Shown: positions 23,901 to 45,129, counted from the first letter of the stretch. The stretch is 64,000 nt of DNA from Salminus brasiliensis (GCF_030463535.1 NC_132899.1:17585490-17649489); one strand, 5' to 3'. A program made the numbers and translations. The notes: generated from the sequence alone by a model not told the origin.

Positions 23901-25204
23901 CGGCAACAGTCTGTGACTGGTGGAAGATAAAGAAGGTAAAGGGGAGGGGGGGAGGGTTCAGGTGAGAGTGAAGATGTTATCAGGGGGAGAAGGTAAATGG
24001 GGAAGATAGTGGTGGTGGTGTCACCTCCTCAGATCTTTCAAGGAACAATAAGACAAAGCAGCTGACACAACAAAGGGACTTGCATATCCTCACTGTCACG
24101 TGAAAACCGCCTGTCTCCAAAGTGGCAACTTTACAAAAGAAGGTAAAAACCTTTCTTTAAAAAATTTAGCATTTTATGAACAACTGCCAGATTTACAAGG
24201 TTTTGGCGTGACAGTGAAGTTGGGGTGTAGAATATAGCAGGCAGGAAAGGTCATCATTTTAAAATAAAAAAATAAACACAATATTTTTACAAGCTGTAAC
24301 CTAATTTCTCTGTGTGAACTTTTCTCTGTAGTAACCGAGTGTTTACAGAGGGGACATGTAAGCTGTTGAACTTGGTAATCACAGACCTGGTTGATGAAGA
24401 CTTTGTAATGAACCGACGACAGCATGCAGCCTCAGCACTGCTGTTTGGCATGGTTGCCCTGGTAACAAAACCTGGCCAGACCTTCGCCCCCCTTATTGGC
24501 ACCTGGCTACTGTGTGTATACACAGGTATGTTTGAGGGGTTTTTTGGTCCCTGCAGTAAAAAACCTTTCCTCACACTGTACAGTACCTAAAACTAGGGCT
24601 GGGTGATACAAAAAAAAAAAACTAAATCACGGTATGTAAAGATTTTTTTTTTTTTCCATGATACATGATATTTATCATAATACATGTAATCACAGGCTAA
24701 ATGAGTCAGTAGCAACATATTCTTAAAATCTACTAAATTGAATAAAGTGCATTTAAGCACTTTATTCAACTTTGTCCAACTTGTAGTTTAACCCCTACCA
24801 TGTATGAATTCCTTTTATTAGTTTTATTAGTTTCTTTTTTTTATAATAAGTGCTGGTACCCACTGGTATCAGACTGACCTTGTTATTCAGCTAAATCTGA
24901 GAGAACGGTTAGTGCTCACAGTTCTCACACTCAATTCTCAATTTCTGTCTCTCCAGGTTATGACATCTTTCAGAGGGATCCTATTAAGGATTCTGTGGCA
25001 GCTGTGGCCGTCCCAGGTGCCGAGAGCCCTGTGCCACTACGTCAGGGCTGCTTTTACCTACTGGTGTTTGTGCCCATCACCTGTGCTCTGCTGCAGCTGC
25101 TGGTCTGGTCTCGCTTCACCCTCCATGGTCGCAGATTACAGAACGTCAAAGCCCTGAGACAGGGTGTCCACCACGGTCACCTCCTTGACGTGAAGGCCAT
25201 CTGA
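20943..25204 (+). CDS. mfsd13a: MFSD13A (TMEM180), major-facilitator-like multi-pass membrane protein
   Basis: The coding exons are 20943-21107, 21222-21301, 21479-21928, 22660-22780, 22885-22981, 23329-23500, 24332-24525 and 24957-25204. All introns are GT-AG and the frame is continuous for 508 codons plus TGA (human about 517 aa). The N-terminus carries [20 protein letters not shown] and [15 protein letters not shown]. The middle has [40 protein letters not shown] and [10 protein letters not shown]. The C-terminal half has [39 protein letters not shown] and [10 protein letters not shown]. These are collinear with vertebrate MFSD13A. Around eleven or twelve hydrophobic helices are visible; the family belongs to the MelB/GPH-like major facilitators, and the substrate is not established. 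The start was chosen at the first ATG of the exon, since the upstream GTG codon does not fit the family. Its right neighbour is trim8, as in the human block, but actr1a and sufu are absent from the interval. Confidence 0.96.
24595..24690. repeat. Dispersed repeat fragment in an mfsd13a intron ('gggctgggtgatac')
   Basis: 'aactagggctgggtgatacaaaaa...atcacggtatg...catgatacatgatatttatcata' resembles a widespread vertebrate/fish interspersed repeat beginning 'gggctgggcgata'. It lies in the last intron and has no effect on coding. Confidence 0.4.
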
Positions 25205-25548
25205 TCCTGCCCGCCCCATTCTTTACTGCCTCAGACCGACTCAGGATGGAGGCTGATGTCAATTCTCTGTGAGAGAGAGAGATTTTTAGTGAACCTTGCC
25301 TTATTTTTGTATGACGAGTGACCGTCTGCATGTCTATATTTATAAAAGGTATAAACTAGGGACCAAATATGAACTGTTTAAACAATCGTATGTGTTGTGG
25401 GACCATACTGAAGAGTAGCATCTCTTTCACTTTGACTGCACTTTGTTTGTACAGTACAACACCCAGATTGGGTATTTCAGCCTCTGGATTGAACAGTGCA
25501 TTACCTACCAAGCCAACTTTTCTTTTCTGTGGAAACCAGAGGCCTCTG

Positions 25549-25626
<78 letters not shown>

Positions 25627-26320
25627 ACAGTGTGAAAGAAAATTTGTTATAAAGGGCATGTGTTTGAGCTCTAGAATTCCAGGTTCAGTTGATCAGATCT
25701 GCATGGGCTTCTGGAGAGGAGTCTGGAGTAATTTTGTTGATCATTTGCTCAAATTGCAACAGTCATTTTGTTGCTGGTGATTTTTGGTGGTACTGTAATT
25801 TTAGCAAATGTTTACTCAATTCATTTGTTGCTTATTCTCTCAAAAATATTTTTGTACCAAATATTTCACACAGAGTACCTTGAAAAGTAGAGAGATATAA
25901 CCAAGTGTATGTGGTCAATTGTTTATTTGCTGGGTTAGTTATTCCAGTTACGCAGAGGATCCAGAATATGTGTTGCAGTTACACAAATAAAATCTCAGAA
26001 GATGGAAGTATTTTGTGCAGAGACCTAATATTTACACACAAGTTTCATATCTATGGCATTAACCCATTTACACAACTAGTATGTGCGATTACTCTCCTAC
26101 AGAATGGGGAAAAAACACTTCATGTCACTGTGTTTCAGAGACTGATGTTTACCTTTTTGTTACCCATGTTCTTACTATTTCTTATATTTATGTTCAAAAA
26201 GATGATTTGTATTACTCAGGAAATTTGACATTTGCTAAATAAAACTCATTTAATACTAGTGTTCCTGATCTACAACGTCAAAATATGTTTTGTAATGAAT
26301 AAAGATACCGATGTTACTTT
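25205..26320 (+). other. mfsd13a: mfsd13a 3' UTR (putative)
   Basis: The region after the TGA contains a long (TG)n tract (25552-25624) and two AATAAA hexamers, at 26238-26243 and 26298-26303. Either hexamer could direct cleavage. No other gene signal is present. Confidence 0.5.
25552..25624. repeat. (TG)n microsatellite in the mfsd13a 3' UTR
   Basis: About 36 uninterrupted TG units. Open frames across it are Cys-Val artefacts. Confidence 0.95.
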
Positions 26321-27005
26321 TCTGTGTAATTGTTTTGATGTTTCCTTTATTTATAGGTTGCCAATAGGAAATATACATGAGACAGAGACTGATGCAGTGT
26401 AGACCTAGCTTCTATTAAGTAGCTATAGGTGTGTTTAGTTAGTCGAGTAGATGTTGCAGTTGCAATAGAAGTGGCTGAGATTATCCTGTTACAGAGTTAC
26501 ATGTGATTGCCATTGCCAAATTGTCATGCTAACATAATTTAGCATTTCATAGAAGATTATAATACAAATTTAAAAGTCATGTATTGTTTTGTTATAATTA
26601 TTGTATAATTTATTAATCAAATAATGACATTGCATTATGTGCTATAGTTTCTGTCCCTGTGAGCAACTGTTACTGAACTTTTAGCTTACCATTACACATA
26701 GCTACACATATTCTCTTAGTAAAATTACTGCTTTACACTAAGCTAAAAACACTAATTATTGTTTACTACCAAACAAAACATTTGAACTATTTTTTAAATT
26801 AAATATTCTGTGTATATTTGAAATTGTATAGTGTGATCATAGGCTATATGCATTTATACACTTATCACTTAGCTACGTTAGCAAAGTTAGCAGAGCCTAC
26901 TAACTAAATGCCTCCATAGACATAGATTTCGTCACTGTCACTCAATCGAATCCTGTTTTCTCTTCTTCTGTAAAGTTGACAATTAGACATGTTTTTTGTG
27001 TTACC
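26320..27005. other. Intergenic, AT-rich; no gene supported
   Basis: This lies downstream of mfsd13a. It has no exon-like signal and no clear repeat. In the human order actr1a would follow here on the way to trim8. Confidence 0.4.
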
Positions 27006-27165
27006 GGCCATATACACTATATGTCCAAATGTTTGTTGACACCCTTTTAATGAATGCATTCAACTACTTTATGTTGCACCCATTGCTGACACAGTCTGGG
27101 CCCTGTGGAGAAATGTTGAAAATCTCTGGTGCAGACAAACATGAACCCATTGGCATCTGGATCAG
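27006..27165 (-). mobile_element. Family A TIR-element fragment
   Basis: 'ctatatgtccaaatgtttgttgacacccttttaatgaatgcattcaactactttatgttgcacccattgctgacacag' is the reverse complement of the right end of the copies at 1-470 and 57215-57755. Next comes 'ggtgcagacaaacatgaacccattggcatc'. It stops abruptly where LINE sequence begins. Confidence 0.65.
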
Positions 27166-28020
27166 CTGTAACAGCATGATGGTTCTCATGGGAAGGCCAG
27201 CCAGGAGTGAGTTGCAGTTGCAGTAGGTCTCCTGGCTAAGAAAGGGACAGATCCTCCGAATGTTGTGGAGGATAAACCGGCCAGACCGACTTAGGTTTGC
27301 AATATGAGTTGAGAACGTTAACTGGTCATCCAGGATCACTCCAAGGCTTCTTGCACTTTCAGATAGAACTAGCAGGGAGTTCACGAAGTGGGATGGCAAG
27401 GTCATGGTTAGGCCCACTTATTCCAGGGATGAACAGTAGGTCAGCTTTGTCTGGATTGAGCTTTATGGGGTGCTGTCATCCATGAGGAAATGTCAGCCAG
27501 ACATGCTGAGATGCGACTGGAGACCTGGATCTCTGAAGGTGGGAAGGAAAACATTAGTTGGGTGTCATCAGCATAACAGTGGTAAGAGAAGCCATGGGAG
27601 GTTATTACCTCACCAATGGAATGAGTGTAGCTGGAATGGAGAAAAGGGCCCAGCACCGAACCTTGCGGGACACCAGTAGAGAGTTTGCATGGAACAGATG
27701 TGGACCCTCTCCATATTACCGGGTAAGAGCGTCCCTCTAGATTTGATTTAAACCACTTCCACGCAGAGCCAGAGATGCCGAGGCTGGTGAGGACAGACAA
27801 AAAAAAGGATGTTGTGGTTAACTGTGTCAAAGGCTGCAGAGAGATCCAGGAGAATCAGAAACGATGACAGTTTGGCTGATCTTGCTGCCTGGAGTTTATC
27901 AGTGACTGCAATGAGAACAGCCTCTGTTGAGTGTGGCACACTGGTTGGGATCTTGAAGCTGGTTCTTGGTGAGAAAGAGAGACAGATGATTGTAGACTGC
28001 ATGTTCAAGTAATACCGGTC
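27165..28020 (-). mobile_element. Broken LINE reverse-transcriptase domain
   Basis: Read on the minus strand, the fragments are in order [65 protein letters not shown] and SARSLGVILDDQLTFSTHI, then 'NCNSLLAGLP'. These are palm and thumb motifs of a non-LTR reverse transcriptase, with YADD as the catalytic motif; it resembles the L2/CR1 or Rex group of fish. Frames shift at about 27440 and 27790 and stops interrupt it, so it is inactive. Both the endonuclease part and the 3' end are missing; the 3' side abuts a TIR-element fragment. Confidence 0.85.
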
Positions 28021-28319
28021 AGAAGTTGGAGATCTTCAGGATCGGAAACCCCGGCAGTCTTGAATGCAGATGGAACATGGCCTGATGTCTAAGACCTGTT
28101 GTCGATGGAGGTGATGAATAGCAGAAGGTCTATTTAGCTCTGAGTAATGACTTTAACTGCATTTCATTTTGAGTAATAGCAATTGCTCATTGTCTTAAAA
28201 GGGCAACACCTTAAGGTCAGCACTATATGCAGTGGGGCTTATAAGTGACACACTGTGTGAATGTTTTTCACTCCACACTACATACTCAAAGTTTTATAGA
28301 TGCATAGTCCGTGCACTTT

Positions 28320-28536
28320 AAAGCAGCCGGCACACCAACCAGCAAATCTGAAAGTAGTCAGCACATCATTAGGCACACTCTAAAGCAGTCGGCACACTAT
28401 CCAGCACATTCTAATGCAGCTGGCACACCAACCAATACATCTTAAAGTAGCTGGCACACCAACCGGCACATCTTAACTTAGCCAGCACACCAATCAATAC
28501 ATCTTAAAGTAGTCAGCACACCATCCGGCAAATCTT
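28320..28536. repeat. 31-bp minisatellite, seven units
   Basis: Seven consecutive units, each exactly 31 bp, fill 217 bp. The unit is approximately 'aaagYagYcggcacacca' followed by 'ayccrgcacatctt'. Units differ by substitutions only and show no length change. The array starts and stops cleanly. It has no coding meaning that I can see. Confidence 0.9.
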
Positions 28537-28539
28537 AAA

Positions 28540-30100
28540 GAATGTGAGCTTGTTTTTACGCATGTCTTGGATTTAACCATTATATTTTAGACACTAAATA
28601 AGCTGTAAATTTAATACTGAACCAGATATATATCACTCTCTGAAATAAAAAATATTATTTTCAAATTGATAACGTTGCAAAGTCAACTTAAACATTTTCT
28701 TCTATATTATTTTGGAGCATTTTTGTTGGTCCATTCATCATGAAATCGTTGAAACTGATACAATGTAAAGAACTACTCCTAGATTCACATCTATGTCAAA
28801 AAGTGCAGCTGACGCCGTCTACAGCCAGTAAAGAGCGCGTGGGTCGTTAAGGTAGGGGAGTGATCTGCAGAAGTGTGTTTTAGGACACTATAACGTTATG
28901 AGAGCACTTTATAATTGTAGATTAATATCCCTTTTAAATCAAATTTAGTGGATTGGTTACGTGTGTGTCAAAAGGGCCTCATTACCCTGACTTAATCTGA
29001 GTCTTCTCCATGGCGTTTTTACGCGTCTGGTGCGTTTTTACGCACGATGCGCAAAACAAGGAACAAACTGAAGGACACTCAGATAAATGCTCCTTTCATC
29101 CCTCTGTGCTGTAACGTGTTGATAAACGTGTCGATTTACAGTTACCATTATCAGCATTTGAAGGGAGCTAATGATAATGATCATTAGCTGATGACTAATG
29201 ATGCTGAGGAAAGATAATAATGTGATACATTCATTATATGACAGTTAATGATGTCAGTTTAAAAGCTTCCGTGTTATACAATTAGAATTCAACTTGAATG
29301 GTATTTTTGGGCACAGCTTTCACTAATGATTGTTTACTATTCCTGTAAGGCTGCTTTACGACAGTGTCAGTTGTAACGGCGCAATAAAAATACCTTATAA
29401 TAAAGTGATCCAACCTCTGTGCTGGAGCCTGCACTGGCTGCTTAGGTTTTCAGCATATCTTCATACGACCACTAAACATACACGAGTTTCACCAATACAC
29501 CTTAGTAATTTAGAGTAGCCTACGCCTGGCCAAATTCAAAATCTCAGCATCTACATCTCACTTCATAGCATTCATCACGTCATGGCTGCTTTAAGATGTG
29601 ACAACAAGCAATACCCTGCAAGTGCATGCAGGGATCCAACCCTACCCAAGATTTGATTGCATTTAGACACAAGAGCATTAGTGAGGTCAGGTACTGATCT
29701 TGAATGATTTGTTCTGAATCAGAAACGTCATTTCACTGCATCCTAAATGTGCTTCATCACTCCAGAGAATGCAGCTCCACTGCTTTATGATCTTGGGCTT
29801 ATGTGTGGTTGCTCCAGAGCAAGGGTGGGGAAGGGAGCACCAGAGCCCACACCTACCAAACTTGGCAATTAATTCAGGTAAAATCAGACTTAGAGACTTA
29901 ATCACTACAAAACCTAAAGGACCCTGGACTCTGCTTTAGAGCACCCCATTTTATTGCCATATATATTCTGTGTGCTTTTCTGTACAGGTTATATAAACCG
30001 TTTTTAGCAATGGCTGCACCTTAGTAGATTTCGGGTGTAAATTTATTTCGATATACAGCGAATCTCTTACTTTGCTGCGTCTGTGATTGAATTAAAACGC
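28540..30100. other. Intergenic region upstream of trim8; no gene supported
   Basis: This holds AT-rich DNA, a weak 'GTATCTCC'-family remnant near 28700-28830 and a degenerate repeat fragment at 29640-29905. No exon-like signal is seen. Confidence 0.4.
29640..29905. repeat. Degenerate transposon-like repeat related to family A
   Basis: 'tttgattgcatttagacacaagagcattagtgaggtcagg' matches the 'gatttgattgcattcagcaacaaaag...agtgaggtcagg' portion of the copy at 57370. 'catcactccagagaatgcagctccactgct' then parallels its 'cattccta...cacagttccactgct' block. It is strongly diverged. Confidence 0.45.
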
Positions 30101-30199
30101 CAGTCGAGAGGTTTTCACGTTTGAAGCCTCTCCATGCTCGCCCGTGTGGTTGCCCTTTTAAATGTAACTCCTCCCCTTCCTCTGTAAGCTCCTCCTCTT

Positions 30200-30480
30200 T
30201 GTGTGTCGACGCTGCGAGCAGTCACGTGACTGGCGGAGTGCTTATTGTAGGGAGGAGGGAGCGAGAGCGAGCTCGGTGTGTTCAAACTCAGTCCTGTGTC
30301 TGCATTCCTCCTCTCATCAAAGCCTGCCTGAAAAAAGAGAAGGAGGGAGTCATAAATTATAACATGGTCAGATAGGAGCGGTGTCGAAGAGCGATCCGCG
30401 GACGGACGGACGGACGGACGGACGGTCGGTCGGTCGGTCTCGGGAGTTCGGCTCGGCGGCTCGGCGGATCGGAGGAGAGG
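30200..30480 (+). promoter_or_regulatory. trim8: Putative trim8 promoter
   Basis: A palindromic E-box GTCACGTGAC lies at 30221-30230, a form bound by USF and TFEB-type factors. A TATA-like 'cataaattata' is at 30351-30361. A GC-rich stretch follows, with CGGA/CGGT tetranucleotide repeats at 30398-30440. The CpG-rich character continues to about 30850. The transcription start is inferred to lie near 30380-30400. Confidence 0.45.
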
Positions 30481-32022
30481 AGGAAAGCGCTCTGTGTTAC
30501 AACCCCCATTTAATGGACTGTGGCAGAAAAACGCGAAACGCTTCGTTTGGCCACGGACGTTTTCTTTTTTCTCTTTTAAAGAGGAACGCAAGATGGCAGA
30601 TGACAGGAGCGAGTAACAAGGACAGGACGGCGCCGTTCCCTTTAAAACGTGAAGGCTTGCCAGATATTCTGGATGCGTTTCGGAACCGGACACATTGCGA
30701 TGCAGTTAGTTGTGCCCTGACTTCACATTTGTGGGGGGTTTGTGGCTTGTTACAAATTAAAGGACGTGCGGGGTTGTCTCCTCGCTGTAGGGGTATGATA
30801 TCAAAGTGGGTTATAGCTTTTGAGACCACCAGCTAGCTAGACAAGGTCTACCTGATCCGCTCACCCAGTTTGGTGTAGATAACGTTAGCTGTAGCTTACA
30901 GGCGCCAGATTGACTTGGTTTGAGAAGCTTGTTTGTGGGCCGATTGATTTAAAAGGAAAAGTCAGATTTAGTTCGTTTGAGTGCTTATTGTTGTTTGTTT
31001 GTTTTTATCCTAATTCAGATGTTTGTAGCTAACGATCAACTCAGTGTGTGGCTTTAATGTCTTTGTTGTAATGATGGTTAGCTGAATAGTACGTTAGCAC
31101 TAGCATCCTCCGTGTTATCTCTGATCAGCGAGCTACTTACGATTTTAGCAGGAGCTAGCAGACTGATCGGCGAGGTTTTTCAGTAAAATGAAAGTAAACC
31201 AAGCCACAGATTTTACTGGTAACAACGACACTGCCTTCATCGTCTCTGGTGTCAACGATAAAGGGCAGCACGGTCTGATATTAGTGTGCGTTAGACTGTG
31301 TTGTTGTGGATTAGCCCCCTGTTTGTGAACGAAGCGCTGGGGAAACGCTCCTTTTCTAATGCTAATGAGGTTCGAGTAAAGACGGAGAGATCGCACTATT
31401 AACATTACACTCACTCTACTTTAAAAAAAAAAACAACAAAAAAAAAAAAAGGGCCCATCGCCGTGCCTTCGCCTCCCGAGAGAGGAGCTGACAGATTGGG
31501 CACATCTTTCAGATTCAGATGGTCCGCAGATTAGTCCGCTTGTTAGCCATCGAGCACAACTTTAGTAGCTAGGAGCCAAACAGATGCCTGGATCGCCCGG
31601 AAAGAACAAGTCCGTCGTGTAACGTTTGGGCGTTTAAAGGTGCACTGATCGGTAATAAGGGACCCTTCTGACGGCTCTGGCACACAGGGATGGTCTAAAG
31701 TAGTGTGTGATTAAAATGTGGAGTCGAGTCTGCTGCATAGTCGCTAGCCGTGCTGCAGCCTCCAGCCTAGCAAACTTTACTGCGTGTGAGAGAGAGGCTG
31801 TGAAACAGCAGGCCCTGTGACTTCCCGTTGTACTTTTCATTCAGCAGCCCAGGAGGAACAGGATCTGACTGCATGGGGGTTTAGAGGAATCGTGGATTCT
31901 CGTTTGTGCGCTTTAAAATAAAAAAAAAAGAGGGAGAGGAAAGTTTCTGGTCTTTTGGTCTCACATGAGCCCTTGAATGAAGCTTTAGAGGTGAGGGGCG
32001 AAGAAACTCAGAAAAGGCCGAA
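30400..32022 (+). other. trim8: trim8 5' leader region (putative)
   Basis: The stretch lies between the presumed promoter and the trim8 ATG. It is GC-richer than its surroundings at both ends and holds an A-rich run at 31420-31450. Several short out-of-frame ORFs occur. I could not decide whether it is one long leader or contains an intron. Confidence 0.4.
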
Positions 32023-41154
<9,132 letters not shown>

Positions 41155-42640
41155 CCCATGCTATAGTGACTGCTCTCAGTCACAAGACGGGCTGTGTGGT
41201 TGTTTTTCTTTCTGTCGGGGAATGTCTTGAACTGAGTGAGTGAGAAATTTTGTACATAAGTCGGGTCAATCATTTAACATTACTTAGGTATAAACAGTAT
41301 AAATCTTAAAGCAGTGGAAGAGAAGTAAATGTTACAAACCGAAGCGTAACTTTGCACATTATCTAGGAGTTAATGATGTTCCATCAACTTCTACAACAGG
41401 AAAATGCTGAACATTTGCAGGACCGCCAGAGACAAAGAATGCTCTGGTCATTGGTTATCCTTCAGTGTCATTGCACTTTCTTTGCGAATTCCAGACCGTT
41501 TAAAATAACAAAAGGTAGTTCTACTGTATTCAAGTCAACAGTCGGCTCTTAATGACATATACTGTCAACAGAAATTCCATTCTTACTACTCGATTAAATA
41601 TATCCTACTATATTTCGTTTGACTTACTTCACCTTTTATTTGCTAAGAGGATCCTTGTTAGAGCAACATATTTTTATGTTCGCTGGATATATTTGTGCTT
41701 TATTTAGGCAGAGGTTGGACTACCCTCTTTGTTTTCATTGTTTGTTTTTTTTTTCTTTTCTTTTCTTAAGAGAAACCTATATTATTTGCTATGGGGACAA
41801 CAGGTTGGGTTCATTGTATTTGTAATAGGTAATTTTGTAGTTTTTAATGGACAAGAAAGGAAATTTTAATGATGCAATATTATTTTCATTACTGGCATTG
41901 TTCATTTGTGTGTACTTCCCTACTGAGAGTGGACTCTCCATGGAATACCCTACTTGGGGCAGCTGTAATTTCCAGGCCTTGACCAGCTGTCTCCAGCATG
42001 GTTCCACCCGAACAGCCCTGCCTCATTCCCTGCAAAATCCACACAAAGTGCTTCTATAACCTTCTATATAGTGAAACTTGGAATGTATTTGGTTTCACAT
42101 TTTCTATAATTACGCACATCATTACTTGTTGTTTTAGACGAAATTGATGTTTTGAACATCTTTTGGGTTGCGGATGGAAATGCAGAATGCACTCTAAAGG
42201 TGGAAATCCTGTGTCCTGAATCCTGAGTCTTGTCAGCAGTTGCTTTTTCAGGTTCATGTTATTTTGGGCACCAAGCAAACAAGTATCTGGCTCCTTGTTT
42301 TTTTTTTTTTTTTGGTTGTTTTTTTTGTTTTTTTTTATGATTGCATGTGGGAACAAGTTTCTGAGCACTTGTAGTAAAATAATGAAACTGCAAGAAATGT
42401 TAAACAACTTACGAAACAGGGAATGATTTTTTTATTTATTTGAAATTAACATCTGCAGTAATGATGAGCACTGACCAAGGAGTTTCTAGAGGTGAAACCA
42501 AGAAACTGATTATAATCTGCTTTCCCCCCTTCCTCCTCTTTCTTTATGTTTTTGTAAATATTTTGTGAAACTAAAACAAGAGTTGTAATTTGGAAAGATC
42601 TTTGTTCCAAATAAATAATGATTTCAAACAACAAATGCTT
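41155..42640 (+). other. trim8: trim8 3' UTR (putative)
   Basis: The region after the TAA is AT-rich and ends with an AATAAA hexamer at 42610-42615 ('ccaaataaataatg'). A T-rich stretch lies at 42298-42337. The length of about 1.45 kb is plausible for this gene. Confidence 0.5.
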
Positions 42641-43870
42641 AAAAATTTGCTTTATTTACTATTTTACCTCACTGGATTACACCAAAGATTGAGTAATTTC
42701 CACAACTTGTTCACTAAAGGAGTATGAAGTTTAATAGATCATTGAGATTCTGACTTGCGTTCAGTATGCAGATGTTGTGATGGGTATTTTTGAAAGCGGC
42801 ATATGAATTTGAAAGTGACACCTATTTTCCACAAGTTAACCCAGTTCCCTGGGGTCATAATGTAATGACTGTGACATGTTTTGGTCAAAATACCATGATA
42901 ATTTACCAACAGCACCCTTTTCCACTTGTCTTCCCCACACAAACTATTTTTAATAACATCTCTCCTAGGCTACAGGAATTCCTATGCTTTTAAGGTTATT
43001 CTCATTTGTCTAGCTGGTGTTTACTTCACCTTGAGTTCACTTCTTCTTTTTTCTTCTTCTTCTCAAGCTCCAGTGCCACATACACTCATACACTCGCTCT
43101 GTAGTCGACTGTAGCTGCCTATCCTTAGTTTTCCAGCATGATACAGTTCATGTTCATTTTCTGCTGTCTGCAGTCAAAGGTTTTTTTTGATGGCCAAGAC
43201 GCATTTTCAAAGTAGTTTAAAAACATGTCAGATTTTGATTTTGGGCTTTTTTTTTTTAAAACTGTCCTCGCACTTCACATTTCCCCTTTAAAGGAACCCT
43301 GTGAGTCTATAAATAGTCCTCTACCACTACTTAAGTTTTAGTTTAGTTTTTAGTCTTCCTTTTCAGAAATGTGTCAAAGAACCACATTTAGTACTTTACA
43401 CACTCTCTGTAGAGCATTACACTGAGTGAGTGAACAAGACCAACAAAGGAGTCATAAATTATTCTTCTGTATTTTTGTTTAATTGTTCATAAGTAGTGGC
43501 CTTTTATGTTGTCAGTAAACAATTTGAAAGTATGCTTTAAGTCATTGTTTTATGGATATGCTAGTGCTATATCAAGATTTCTTGATCATTTTACCTTGAG
43601 TATGATTAACGAACAATTGATGAATGTGTAGTCACTAAGACTGCTCAGCTCCATTTCACCTAACCTAAGATAAAAGTAGTGAAAACTATAAACTACTTTA
43701 AACTATTAAAATGACTTTTGTTAATGCATATTTTAATACACTTTTCTTTAACTTGTTATAATAATTAAATAAATCAGTACTTCGTAAACTCCCATTGGCA
43801 GATATTACCTTCTTTTATTTTTCTTTTCTTTTTTTTTTCGATTTTTTTCTCTTCCATTGGGAAATTTCAC
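42640..43870. other. Intergenic; no gene supported
   Basis: AT-rich DNA downstream of trim8 without recognisable exons or repeat families. Confidence 0.4.
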
Positions 43871-44560
43871 CCAGTCTTGGTTGCAAAACACTTCTACTTC
43901 TGTGATATTCTTGGACTCCCTGACTGCACAGCATGTTTATGGTCTGCCCACAAATTTCCAGTGTTCAAGTCGGGGGACTGTGAGGGTCATTCCAAAAGCT
44001 TCAGCTTGCATTTCTTAAAGAGGTTCATGGTGGATTTTGTGGTATGTTTTGGATCATTGTCCAGTTGTAGAAACCATACCCATTTCTGTTTCAGTTTCTT
44101 GACTGACAGTGTTCTTTCATCTACTCATCAATGTTTCCTGTGCCACTAGCAGCCACACAACCCCACAGGCAAGCAAAGCACCTAAATGTTCCTGCAGTTC
44201 CTTTGCTGTCATGTGGGGATGTGCTTTGCCATTCTGATCAACAGCATATGAGTGGAAGGTTTCCTCAAGATCTTGCCCTGATTTCCTCACTTCCCTGACA
44301 TTACTTTATTACAATTTCGGATAGTGGAAACTGCAAGGCGGGAGTGCTGTATTATATTTTTATATAATTGATGTAGGCATCAATTAGCTGCATTAGCACA
44401 GCTAATTTGAAGTCAAAGAATTTATTACACTGTGGAACTGTCATCACCTCACAGGGGGAGCAAATCAGCCCCAGAGAATCACCAAGCCACCGCCAAGTTT
44501 CACTGTAGGCAGGATGTCCTTTTTAGAGTATGCTTCATGATCCAGACATACCACTGATCA
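43870..44560 (-). mobile_element. Degenerate Tc1-like transposase remnant (minus)
   Basis: Reading the minus strand at about 44070-43970 gives QLDNDPKHTTKSTMN, then LFKKCKLKLLE, a stop and PSQSPD. This is the catalytic Asp region and SPDLN motif of a fish Tc1 transposase. Upstream parts towards 44560 ('ccgccaagtttcactg', reverse of the VKHGGGS region) are consistent. Stops and shifts abolish function. Confidence 0.7.
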
Positions 44561-44639
44561 ATAGGCCTGAAAAGTTTTCTTTGCATTCTGTTCTGTGAAG
44601 CAGTGAAATAAAACAGGAACTTTTTTGGGTGTTTCTAGA

Positions 44640-45110
44640 GGAGAAGGAATGAAGCATACAGTGAAACATGGCGGTGGCTCTGTGGTGCTCTGGAGCTGCT
44701 TTGCTTCCTCTGGCACAGGAAACCTGCAGCGTGTGGAGGGCAAGAAGAATCCTATCAATATCAGGAAATCCTAGGAGAAAACATCATGCCTTCTGTGAGG
44801 AAGCTGAACCTTGGAAATCACTGGACTCTTGAGGTTCTTCTGAAACCAACATGGTTAACATGACAATGATCTCAAGCATACACCAAGGTTTAAGAAGCCT
44901 TAGAGTATTATTGAACTAGAGGCCACTGCCCATGAGGAAAGCACTAAGACACCTCAGGAACGCTGCCAGAAGCTGATGTCAGGCTTTGCATCATGTTTGC
45001 TGCATGTCGTAACAGGAAAAAGGGTGCCTTACTAAGCCCTAAAGATGCGTGTCAAGAAGGGGTTGAATAGTTCTGAGACTGCAGTGTCATTAAACGTGGT
45101 ATTCTTTGTT
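44640..45110 (+). mobile_element. Degenerate Tc1-like transposase remnant (plus)
   Basis: 'gtgaaacatggcggtggctctgtggtgctctgg' encodes [30 protein letters not shown] follows, then 'gacaatgatctcaagcatac' (DNDxKH) and a C-terminal region near 44950-45010 ('cgctgccagaagctgatgtcaggc'). It points opposite to the neighbouring remnant at 43870-44560, so the two are separate insertions or a rearranged pair. Confidence 0.7.
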
Positions 45111-45129
45111 GAATCTGGAGAAAGCACTT

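Noticed and set aside
29330-29518. Possible LINE fragment with SLHWL-like residues
   Set aside because: Only five or six residues resemble the LINE motif and the flanks do not continue the similarity.
30115-30836. Long frames of 110-192 codons on both strands around the trim8 promoter
   Set aside because: GC-rich leader and promoter DNA gives open frames by chance. Their content is Arg/Ser-rich with tetranucleotide repeat translation, and no domain is present.
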